Under the pieces are notes generated by a model, which worked only from the letters and a program-made list of their open reading frames with translations, made no database searches and had not been told where the DNA came from. From Megascapheus bottae (lineage: Eukaryota > Chordata > Mammalia > Rodentia > Geomyidae), in the NCBI GenBank assembly GCA_024803745.1, contig JANJXV010000131.1, forward strand, positions 85,001-149,000: a DNA stretch of 64,000 nucleotides, written 5' to 3'. A program made the translations under genes and the position numbers. This document shows, piece by piece, positions 52,051-63,910 of this stretch (position 1 is its first letter; the number at the start of each line of letters is the position of its first letter).

Positions 52051-55000
52051 TCCTTACCCTACACTAACCCTAAACCTAAACCTAACCCTGACCCTAACCT
52101 TAACACTAACCCTAACTCTTACCCTAACCCAATCCCTAACCCTAACCCTAACCCTTACCCTAAACCTAACCCTGACCCCTACCCATACACTAACCCTAAC
52201 CCTAACTCTAAACCTAACCCTAACCCTAAAACTAACCCATACCCTAAACCTAACCCTAACCCTTACCCTTACCCTAACCCCAACCCTAACGCTAACCCTT
52301 ACCCTAAGCCTAACCCTAAACCTAACCCTAACCCTAACCCTAACCCTTACCCTAACACTAACCCTAATTTTAACCCTAACCCTTACCCTTACCCTACACT
52401 AACCCTAAACCTAAACCTAACCCTGACCCTAAACTTAACACTAACCCTTACGCTAACCCTAACTCTAACCCTAACCCTATACCTAACTCTTACCATTACC
52501 CTGACCCTAACCCTAAACCTAAACCTAACCCTTTCCCTTACCCTAACCCTAACCCTAAATCAAACCCCAACCCTAACACTGTCCATAACCCTAAAACGTA
52601 CTCTTAACCTACCTAACCCTAAACCTAACCCTAACCGTAACCCCTAACCCTAACTCTAACCGTATACCTTACCCTTACCATAACCCTAACCCTAACCTTA
52701 ATGCTAAACATAACCGTAACCCTAACCCTTACCCTAACCCTAACCCTAATCCTTACCCTGACTCTAACCCTAACGCTAACCTTAACCCTTACACTTTCCC
52801 TAACCCTAACCCAAAGCCTAACCCTAATCCTTAACCTAACCCTAACCCTAACCTTTACCCTTATCCTATCCCTAAACCTAACCCTAACTCTTACCCTTAC
52901 CCTAACCCCTACCCTAACCCTAACCCTAACCCTTAGCCTAACCCTAACCCTAACCCTAACCCTAACCTTTTCCCCAACCCTAAACCTAACCCTTACCCCT
53001 AACCTAACCCTTACCCTAAACCTAATCCTAGCCCTAAACCTAACCCTAAACTTAACCCTAACCCTAACCCTAACCCTTGCCCTTACCCTAACCCTAACCC
53101 TAAACCTAACATTAACCCTAACCCTAAACCTAACCCTAACACTACCCCTAACCCTAACTCTTACCGTTACCCTAACCCTAACCTTAACCCCAACACTAAA
53201 CCTAACCCTAACCCTAACCCTAACCCTTACCCTTACCCTAACCCTAACCCTAAACCTAACCATAACCCTAACCCTAACCTTACCCTAACCCTAACCCTAA
53301 TCCTAACCCTAACCCTTACCCTTACCTAACCCTAACACTAACTCTAAAACTAACCCTTACCCTAACCCTAACCCTAACCCTTACCCTAACCCTAACCTTA
53401 ACCCTAAACCTAAGCCCTAACCCTAATCTTTAACCTAACGCTAACCCTAACCCTAACCCTTACCCTTACCCTAACCCTTACCCTAAACCTAACCCTAACT
53501 ATAACCCTAAACCTGACCTTAACCCTAACCCTAACCAGAACCCTTGCCCTTACCCTAACCATAACCCTAAACATAACACTAATCCTAACCCTAACCCGTA
53601 CCCTTACCCTAACCCTAAACATAACCCTAAACCTAACCCCAAACTTAACCCTAACCCTAACCCCTAACCTAACTCTAACCCTACCCCTAACACTTACCCT
53701 AACCCTAACCCTATCCCTAACCCTTACCCTAACCCTAAACCTAACACTAACCCTAACCCTTATCCTAACCATAAGCCTAACCCTAACCCTAACCCTTACC
53801 CTAACCCTAACTCTAACACTAACCCTAACCCCTAACCTTACACTAACCCTAACCCTAACACTAACCCTTACCCTAAACCTAACCCTAACCCCTACCCTTG
53901 CACTAACCCTAACCCTAAAGCTAAACCTAACCCTAACCCTAAAACTAACCCTTACCCTAAACCTAACCCTAACCCTTACCCTTACCCTAACCCTAAACCT
54001 AACCCTAACCCTAAACTGAACCCTTACCCTAAGCCTAACCCTAAACCTAACCCTAACCCTAACCCTAACCCTTACCCTAACACTAACCCTAATTTTAACC
54101 CTAACCCTTACCCTTACCCTACACTAACCCTAACCCTAAACCTAACCCTGACCCTAACCTTAACACTAACCCTTACCCTAACCCTAACTCTAACCCTAAC
54201 CCTAACCCTAACCTTAACCCTAAACCTAAATCTTACCCGTACCCTGACCCTAACCCTAAACCTAAACCTAACCCTTTCCCTTACCCTAATCATACCCCTA
54301 AACCTAACCCCAACCCTAACACTGTCCATAACCCTAAAACGAACTCTTAACCTATCCTAACCCTAAACCTAACCCTAACCGAAACCCCTAACCCTAACTC
54401 TAAGCGTATACCTTACCCTTACCATAACGCTAAACCTAACCTTAATGCTAAACATAACCCTAACCCTAACCCTTACCCTAACCCTAACCCTAACCCTAAT
54501 CCTTACCCTAATTCTAACCCTATCACTAACCTTAACCCTTACACTTTCCCTAACCCTAACTCAAAGCCTAACCCTAATCCTTACCCTAACCCTAAACCTA
54601 ACCCTTACCCTTATCCTATTCCTAACCCTAACACTAACACTTACCCTTACCCTAACCCCTAACCTAACCCTAACCCTAACCCTTATCCTAACCCTAAACC
54701 TAACCCTAACCCTAACCTTAACCCCAACCCTAACCCTAACCCTTACCCCTACCCTAACCCTTACCCTAAACCTAATCCTAACCCTAAACCTAACCCTAAA
54801 CTTAACTCTAACCCTAACAATAAACCTTGCCCTTACCCTAACCCTAACCCTAAGCCTAACACTAACCCTAACCCTAAACCTAACCTTAACACTAACTCTA
54901 AATCTAACTTTTTCCCTTACCCTAACCCTAACCTTAACCCCAACACTAAACCTAACCCTAACCCTAACCCTAACCCTTACCCTTACCCTAACCCTAACCC

Positions 55001-56520
55001 TAAACCTAACCATAACCCTAACCCTAACCTTACCCTAACCCTAACCCTAATCCTAACCCTTACCCTTACCTAACCCTAACACTAACCCTAAAAATAACCC
55101 TTACCCTAACCCTAACCCTTACCTTAACCCTAACCCTAAACCTAAACCTAACCCCTAACCCTAATCTTTAACCTAACGCTAACCCTAACCCTTACCCTTA
55201 CCCTAACCCTAAACCTAACTCTAACGATAACCCTAAACCTAAACCTAACCCTAAACCTTACCCTAAACCTAGCCATAACCCTAACCCTAATCCTAACCCT
55301 ATCCCTTACCCTTACCCTAACCCTAACCCTAAACCTAACCCTAACCCTAACCCTAAACCTGACCTTAACCCTAACCATAACCAGAACCCTTGCCCTTACC
55401 CTAACCATAACCCTAAACCTAACCCTAATCCTAACCCTAACCCGTATCCTTACCCTAACCCTAAACCTAACCCTAAACCGAACCCCAAACCTAACCCTAA
55501 CACTAACCCTTAACCTAACTCTAACCCTATCCCTAACCCTTACCCTAACCCTAACCCTAACCCTTACCCTAATCCTAAACCTAACACTAACCCTAACCCT
55601 TATCCTTACCATAAGCCTATCCCTAACACTAACCCTAAAACTAACCCTTACCCTAACCCTAACCCTAACCCTTACCCTAACCCTAACCCTAACCCTAAAC
55701 CTAACACCTAACCTATTCTTAACCCTAACCCTAACCCTAACCCTAACCCTAACCTTACCCTAAACCTAACCCTAACCCCTACCCTTACACTAACCCTAAC
55801 CCTAACTCTAAACCTAATGCTAACCCTGAAACTAACCCTTACCCTAAACCTAACCCTAACCCTTACCCTTACCCTTACCCTAACCCTAGCCCTAACCCTA
55901 ACCCTAAACCTAACCCTTATCCTTACCCTAAGCCTAACCCTAAACCTAACCCTAATCCTAACCCTAACCCTTACCCTAACACTAGCCCTAATTTTAACCC
56001 TAACCCTTACCCTTACCCTACACTAACCCTAACCCTAAACCTAACCCTGACCCTAACCTTAACACTAACCCTTACGCTAACCCTAACTCTAACCCTAACC
56101 CTAACCCTAACCCTAAACCTAACTCTTACCCTTACCCTGACCCTAACCCTAAACCTAAACCTAACCCTTTCCCTTACCCTAACCCTACCCCTAAACCTAA
56201 CCCCAACCATAACACTGTCCATAACCCTAAAACTTACTCTTAACCTATCCTAACCCTAACCCTAACCCTAACCGTAACCCCTAACCCTAACTCTAACCGT
56301 ATAACTTAGCCTGACCATAACCCTAACACTAACCTTAATGTTAAACATAACCCTAACCCTAACCCTTACCCTAACCCTATCCCTAACCCTAATCCTTACC
56401 CTAACTCTAACCCTAACGCTAATTTTAACCCTTACCCTTACCCTAAACCTAACCCTAAACCTAACTCTAACCCTAACCCTAACACTAACACTAACCCTAA
56501 CCCTTACCCTAACCATAAAC
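52050..56520. repeat. Tandem array of 1.74-1.90 kb higher-order units (~2.5 copies)
   Basis: Three landmarks repeat in order. TACACTAACCC lies at 52,395, 54,120 and 56,019; ACACTGTCCATAACCC (GTCC) at 52,581, 54,324 and 56,217; TTAATG(C/T)TAAAC (ATG or equivalent) at 52,701, 54,445 and 56,338. Spacings are 1,725-1,744 and 1,893-1,899. TAATCTTTAACCTAACGC at ~53,424 and ~55,162 (1,738) extends the match. A short extra copy of the first landmark lies at 52,060, 335 bases upstream. The third unit breaks off near 56.5 kb. GTCC is otherwise very rare in this window. Confidence 0.85.
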
Positions 56521-57199
56521 CTAAACCCTAAACGTAACCCTTACCCTAACCCAAACCCTAACCCTAACCTCTACCCTTAAACTAACCATAAACCTAACCC
56601 TAATCCTAAACCTAACCTTAAACCCAACCATTACCCTAACCCTAACCCTAAACTTAACCCTAACCCTACCCCTTAACCTAACCTTAACACTAAACCTTAT
56701 CCTTTCCCTAACCCTAACCCTACACTTAACCTAACCCTAACCCTAAACCTAATACTTACCCTTACCCTAACCCTACCGTAAACCTAAACCTAACCCTTAC
56801 CCTTACCCTAAACCTAACACTAATTCTAACCTTAACCCTAACCCTTACCCTTAACCTAACCTAACCCTAAACCTAAACCTAACTGTAACCCCTAAACCTA
56901 ACTCTAACCCAAAACCTTACTCTTACCATAACCCTAACCCTAACCTTATTACTAAACCTAACCCTAACCCTAACCCTAACCCTTACCCTAACCATAACCC
57001 TAAACCTAATCCTTACCCTAACCCTAACCCTAACCCTAACCCTAACCGTAACCCTTTACATTTCCCTAACCCTAACCCAAACCCTATCCCGAACCCTTAC
57101 CCTAACCCTAACCCTAACCCTAACCCTTACCCTTATCCTATCCCTAACCCTAACCCTAACACTTATCCTTACCCTAACCCCTACCCTAACCCTAACCCA

Positions 57200-60100
57200 A
57201 ACCCTAACCCTTACCTAACCCTAACCCTAATCCTAAAACTAACCCTTACCCAAACGCTAACCCTAACCCTTACCCTAAACCTAACACTAACCCTAAACCT
57301 AACACCTCACCCTAAAGCTTAACCTAACCCTAACCCTAACCCTAAACCTTACCCTTACCCTAACCCTAAACCTAAATCTAACGCTAACCCTAACCCTAAC
57401 CCTAAACCTTACCCTGAACCTAGCCATAACCCTAACCCTAACCCTAAATCTAACCCTTACCCTTACCCTGACCCCAACCCTAAACCTAAACCTAACCCTA
57501 ACCCTAACCCTGACCTTAACCCTAACCCTGAACCTAACCCTTGCCCTTACCCTAACTATAACCCTAAACCTAACCCTAATCATAACCCTAACCCGTACAC
57601 TTACCTAACCCTAAACCTAAACCTAAACCTAACCCTAACAATTACACTAACCCTAACCCTTAAACTAACTCTAACCATACCCCTAACCCTTACCCTAACC
57701 CTAACCCTAACCCTTACCCTAACCCTAAACCTAACACTAACCCTAACCCTTATCCTAACCATAAGCCTAACCCTAACCCTAACCCTTACCCTAACCCTGA
57801 CGCTAACACTAACCCCACCCCTAGCCTTACACTAACCCTAACCCTAACTCAAACCCTAACCCTAACCCTAAAACTATCCCTTACCCTAACCCTAACCCTA
57901 ACCCTTACCCTTACCCTAACCCTAACCCTAACCCTAAACCTAACCCTAACCCTAATCCTAACCCTTACACTAAACCTAACCCTAATTTTAACCCTAACAC
58001 TTAACCTTACCCTAACCTTAACCCTAACCCTAAACCTAACCCCAACCAACCCTAACCTTAAAACTAACCCTTACCCTTCCCCTAACCCTAACCCTTACCC
58101 TAACCCTAATCCTAACCCTAACCGTAACCCTAATCCTAAACCCAACCATAACCCTAAACCTAACCCTAATTCTAATCCTTACCCTAACCCTAACCCTAAC
58201 GCTAACCTTAACCCTTACCCTTTACCTAACCCTAACCAAACACTAACCCTATCCCTTACTCTAACCCTAACACTAACCATCACCCTTTTTCTATCCCTAA
58301 CCCTAACCCTAACACTTACCCTTACCCTAACAACTACCCTAAACCTAACCCTAACCCTAACCCTAACCCTTACCTAACCCTAAACCTAACCCTTACCCTA
58401 ACCCTAACCCTAACCCTGACCCTAACCTTAACACTAACCCTAACCCCAACCCTTACACTTAACCTAACCCTAACGCTAAACCTTACACTAACAATAACCC
58501 TAACCCTAACCTTAATGCTAAACCTAACCCTAACACTAACACTTACCCTAAACCTAACCCTAACCATAATCCTTACCCTAACTCTAACCCTAACTCTAAC
58601 CTTAACCCTTACACTTTCCCTAACCCTAACCCAAAGCCTAACCCTAACCCTTACCCTAACCCTAACTCTAACACTTACCCTTATCCTATCCCTAACCCGA
58701 ACCCTAACACTTACCCTTACCCTAACCCCTACCCTAACCCTAACCCTTACCATAACCCTAACCCTAACCCTAAGCCTAAGCCTAACCTTAACCCTAACCC
58801 TAACCCTAACCCTTACCCCTACCCTAACCCTTACCCTAAACCTAATCCTAGCCCTAAACCTAACCCTAATCTTAACCCTAACCCTAACCCTCGCCCTTAC
58901 CCTAACACCAACACTAAACCTAACACTAACCCTAACCCTAACAATTACCCTTACCCTAACCCTAACCCAAACCCTAACCCTTAAACTTACACTAACACTA
59001 GCCCTAACCCTAAAACTAACCCTTACCCTAACCCCTACCCTAACCCGACCTTAACCCTAACCCTTACACTAAACCTAACCCTAACACTTACCCTTACCCT
59101 AACCCCTACCCTAACCCGACCCTAACCCTAACCCTTACCCTAAACCTAACCCTAACCCTAACTCTTACCCTTACCCTAACCCTAAACCTAACCCTAAACC
59201 TAACCCTAACACTTACCCTTACCCTAACCCTAACCCTAAACTAAACCTTAAACTTACCCTAACCCTAACCTTAACCCCAACAGTAAACCTAACCCTAACC
59301 CTAACCCTAAAACTAACCCTTACCCTAACCCTAACCCTAACCCTAACCCTTAAACTTACACTAACACTAGCCCTAACCCTAAAACTAACCCTTACCCTTA
59401 CCCTCACCTGAAACCTAAACCTAACCCTAACCCTAACCCTAACCCTTAAACTAACTCTAACCATACCCCTAACCCTTACCCTAACCCTAACCCTAACCCT
59501 TACCCTAACCCTAAACCTAACACTAACCCTAACCCTTATCCTAAAAATAAGCCTAACCCTAACCCTAACCCTTACCCTAACCCTGACGCTAACACTAACC
59601 CCACCCCTAGCCTTACACTAACCCTAACCCTAACTCTAACCCTAACCCTAACCCTAAAACTATCCCTTACTCTAACCCTAACCCTAACCCTTACCCTTAT
59701 CCTTACCCTAACCCTAACCCAAAAACTAACCCTTACTCTTACCCTCACCTTAAACCTAAACCTAACCCTAACCCTAACACTTACCCTTACCCTAACCTTA
59801 ACCCTAACCCTAAACCTAACCCCAACCCTAGCCTTAACACTAACCCTTACACTTTCCCTAACCCTAACCCTTACCCTAACCCTAACCCTAACACTAACCG
59901 TAACAATAACCCTAAACCTAACCCTAACCCTAACCCTAACCCTAATCCTTATCCTAACCCTAACCCTAAGGCTAACCTTAAACCTTACCCTTTACCTAAC
60001 CCTAACTCAAACACTAACCCTAACCCTTACTCTAACCCTAACCCTATCCCTAACCCTCACCCTTATTCTATCCCTAACCCTAACCCTAACACTTACCCTT

Positions 60101-61250
60101 ACCCTAACAACTACCCTAACCCTAACCCTAACCCTAACCTTTACCTAACCCTAACCCTAACCCTTAACCTAACCCTAACCCTAACCCTGACCCTAACCTT
60201 AACGCTAACCCTAACCCAAAACCTTACCCCTACCTTAACCCTAACCCTAAACCTAGCCCTAACCCTAACCCTAACCCTTATTCTTACCCTAATCCTAAAC
60301 CTAACCCTAACCCTAACCCTAACCCTAACGCTAACCCTAACCCTAAATCTTACCTTTACTCTAAACCTAACCCTAACCCTAACCCCAACCCTTACCCTTA
60401 ACATAACCCTAACGCTAAACCTTACCCTATCAATAACCCTAACCATAACCTTAATGCTAAACCTAACCCTAACCCTAACACTTACCCTAACCCTAACCCT
60501 AACCCTAATCCTTACCCTAAATCTAACCCTAACCCTTACCTTAACCCTTACACTTTCCCTTACCCTAACCCAAAGCCTAACCCTAACCCTTACCCTAACC
60601 CTAACCCTAACCCTTACCCTTATCCTATCCCTAACCCTAACCCTAACACTTAATCTTACCCTAACCCCTAACCTAAACCTAACCCTAACCCGTACCGTAA
60701 CCCTAACCCTAACCCTAAGCCTAACCTTAACCCTAATCCTAACCCTAAACCTTACCCCTACCCTAACCCTTACCCTAAACCTAATCCTAACCCTAAACCT
60801 AACCCTAATCTTAATCCTAACCCTAACCCTAACCCTTGCCCTTACTCTAACCCTAACACTAAACCTAACACTAACCCTAAACTTAACCCTTACTCTTACC
60901 TTAACCCTAACCCTAAACCTAACCCTAACCCTAATCCTAACCCTAACCCTAACCCTAACACGTACCCTTACCCTAACCCCTACACTAACCAGAACCCTAA
61001 CCCTAACCCTTACCCTAAACCTACCCTAACCCTAACTCTTACCCTTACCCTTACCCTAACCATAACCCTAAACTAAACCTTAAACTTACCCAAACCCTAA
61101 CCATAACCCCAACACTACACCTAACCCTAACCCTAACCCTAACCCTTACCCTTACCTTAACCCTAACCCTAAACCTAACCATAACCCTAAATCTAACCTT
61201 ACCGTAAACCTAACCCTAAACCTAACCCTAACCCTTACCCTTACCTAACC
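57200..61250. repeat. Second copy of the 43.6-47.4 kb block
   Basis: Landmarks in order: CCCTGACCCC (G at 57,470), CCCCAACCAACC near 58,040, AACAACTACC (58,332), TTAATGCTAAACC (ATG 58,515), AACAACTACC again (60,119) and TTAATGCTAAACC (ATG 60,454). Offsets to the 43-47 kb block are 13,663, 13,673, 13,511, 13,759 and 13,772. The drop to 13,511 reflects about 160 bases missing between the AACAACTACC and ATG landmarks at 58.3-58.5 kb. Confidence 0.82.
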
Positions 61251-61459
61251 CTAACACTAACCCTAAAACTAACCCTTACCCTAACCCTAACCCAAACCCT
61301 AACCCTTAAACTTACACTAACCCTAACCCTAACCCTAAAACTAACCCTTACCCTTACCCTCACCTTAAACCTAAACCTAATCCTAACCCTAATCCTAACC
61401 CTTACCCTAACCCTAACCCTAATTTTAACCCTAACACTTACCCTTACCCTAACCCTAAC

Positions 61460-61800
61460 CCTAACCCTAACCTAACCCTAACACTTACCCTACCCTAACA
61501 ACTACCCTAACCCTAACCCTAACCCTAACCCTAACCCTTACCTAACCCTAACCCTAACCCTTACCCTAACCCTAACTCTAACGCTAACCTTAACCCTTAA
61601 CCTTTACCAAACCCTAACCCAAACACTAACCATAACCCTTACTCTAACCCTAACCCTAACCCTAACCCTAACCCTAACCCTAACACTTACCCTACCCTAA
61701 CAACTACCCTAACCCTAACCCTAACCCTAACCCTAACCTTTACCTAACCCTAAACCTAACCCTTACCCTAACCCTAACCCTGACCCTAACCATAATCTAA
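61460..61800. repeat. ~202-bp local tandem duplication
   Basis: CACTTACCCTACCCTAACAAC followed by CTACCC appears with AACTACC at 61,500 and at 61,702, 202 bases apart. Each copy is followed by four CCCTAA units and a CCTTACC or CCTTTACC string. Confidence 0.8.
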
Positions 61801-61949
61801 CCCTAACCCAAACCCTTACCCCTACCCTAACCCTAACCCTAAACCTAACCATAACTCTAACCCTAAACCTTACCCTTACCCTAACCCTATCGCTAAACCG
61901 TACCCTAAACCTAACCCCTAACCCTAACCCTAACCCTAACCCTTACCCT

Positions 61950-63525
61950 AACCCTAACCTAAGACTAACCCTAACCCTTACCCGAACCATAAACCTAACC
62001 CCTAACCCTAACCCTTACCCTAAACCTAACCCTAAACCCTACCCTTACACTAACTCTAACCCTAACTCTAAACCTAACCCTAACCCTAAAACTAACCCTT
62101 ACCCTAACCCTAACCCTTTCCCTTACCCTTACCCTAACTCTAACCCTAACCCTAACCCTAAATCTAACCCTTACCCTTACCCTAAGCCTAACCATAAACC
62201 TAACCCTAACCCTAACCCTTACATTTACCCTACACTATCCCTAACCCTAAACCTAACCCTGACCCTAAACTTAACACTAAACCTTACCCTAACCCTAACC
62301 CTAACCCTAACCCTTACATTAAACCTAACTCTTACCCTTACCCTAAACCTAACCCTAAACCTAAACCTAACCCTTACCCTTACCCTAACCCTAACCCTAA
62401 CCCTAACCCTAAAACTAACCCTAACCCTAACCCTAACCCTAACCCTAACCCTAACCCTTACCCTTATCCTATCCCTAACCCTAACCCTAACACTTAACCT
62501 TATCCTAACCCCTAACCTAAACCTAACCCTAATCCTTACCGTAACCCTAACCCTAACCCTAAGCCTAACCTTAACCCTAATCCTAACCCTAAACTTTACC
62601 CCTACCCTAACCCTAAACCTAACCCTAATCTTAATCCTAACCCTAACCCTAACCATTGCCCTTACCCTAACCCTAACACTAAACCTAACACTAACCCTAA
62701 ACTTAACCCTTGCCCTTACCTTAACCCTAACCCTAAACCTAACCCTAACCCTAAACCTAATCCTAATCCTAACCCTAACACTTACCCTTACCCTAACCCC
62801 TACCCTAACCAGAACCCTAACCGTAACCCTTACCCCAAACCTACCCTAACCCTAACTCTTACCCTTACCCTTACCCTAACCCTAACCCTAAACTAAACCT
62901 TAAACTTACCCAAACCCTAACCTTAACCCCAACACTAAACCTAACCCTAACCCTAACCCTAACCCTTACCCTTACCTTAACCCTAACCCTAAACCTAACC
63001 ATAACCCTAAATCTAACGTTACCCTAAACCTAACCCTAATCCTAACCCTAACCCTTACCCTTACCTAACCCTAACACTAACCCTAACACTAACCCTAACC
63101 CTTACCCGAACCATAAACCTAACCCCTAACCCTAACCCTTACCCTTAACCTAACCCTAAACCCTACCCTTACACTAACCCTAACCCTAACTCTAAACCAA
63201 CCCGAACCCTAAAACTAACCATTACCCTAACCCTAACCCTTTCCCTTACCCTTACCCTAACTCTAACCCTAACCCTAACCCTAAATCTAACCCTTACCCT
63301 TACCCTAAGCCTAACCATAAACCTAACCGTAACCATAAGCCTAACCCTTACCCTAACACTAACCCTAATTTTAATCCTAACCCTTACGCTTACCCTACAC
63401 TAACCCTAACCCTAAACCTAACCCTGACCCTAAACTTAACACTAAACTTTACCCTAATCCTAACCCTAACCCTAACCCTAACATTAAACCTAACTCTTAC
63501 CCTTACCCTAAACCTAACCCTAAAC
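61950..63525. repeat. ~1.12-1.17 kb tandem duplication at the right end
   Basis: CCCGAACCATAAACC lies at 61,981 and 63,105 (1,124 apart). GACCCTAAACTTAACACTAA lies at 62,261 and 63,426, and ACATTAAACCTAACTC at 62,316 and 63,481 (both 1,165 apart). The first copy is diverged from the 47.5-47.95 kb segment, while the second is almost identical to it. The joint between the copies falls at about 62,400-62,460, inside a run of plain CCCTAA units. Confidence 0.83.
62419..62454. repeat. Perfect CCCTAA run, six units
   Basis: Six consecutive exact CCCTAA units, among the longest perfect runs I found. Others of six units lie at 2,419-2,454, 9,161-9,196, 31,210-31,245, 34,211-34,246, 35,078-35,113 and 61,648-61,683. 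This one sits at the joint between the two copies of the 1.1 kb tandem duplication. Confidence 0.85.
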
Positions 63526-63529
63526 CTAA

Positions 63530-63879
63530 CCCTCAACCTAACCCTATCCCTAACCTTAACACTAACCCTTAACCTTACCCTAACCCTAACCCTAAACCTA
63601 ACCCTAAACCTTACCATTACCCTAACCCTAACCCTAACTTTAACCCTAACCCTAACCCTAAACCTAACCTTAACCCTAACCCTTAGCCTTTCCCTAACTC
63701 TAACCCTAACCCTAACCCTAAACCTAACCCTAACCAAAAACCTAACTCTTACCATTACCCTAACCCTAAACCTAAACCTAACCCTAACCATAATCTTAAC
63801 CCTAACCCTTACCCTTGCCATAACCCTAACCCTAACCCTAAACCTAACCCTAGCCCTAACCGTAACCCTTACCCTTAAC

Positions 63880-63910
<31 letters not shown>

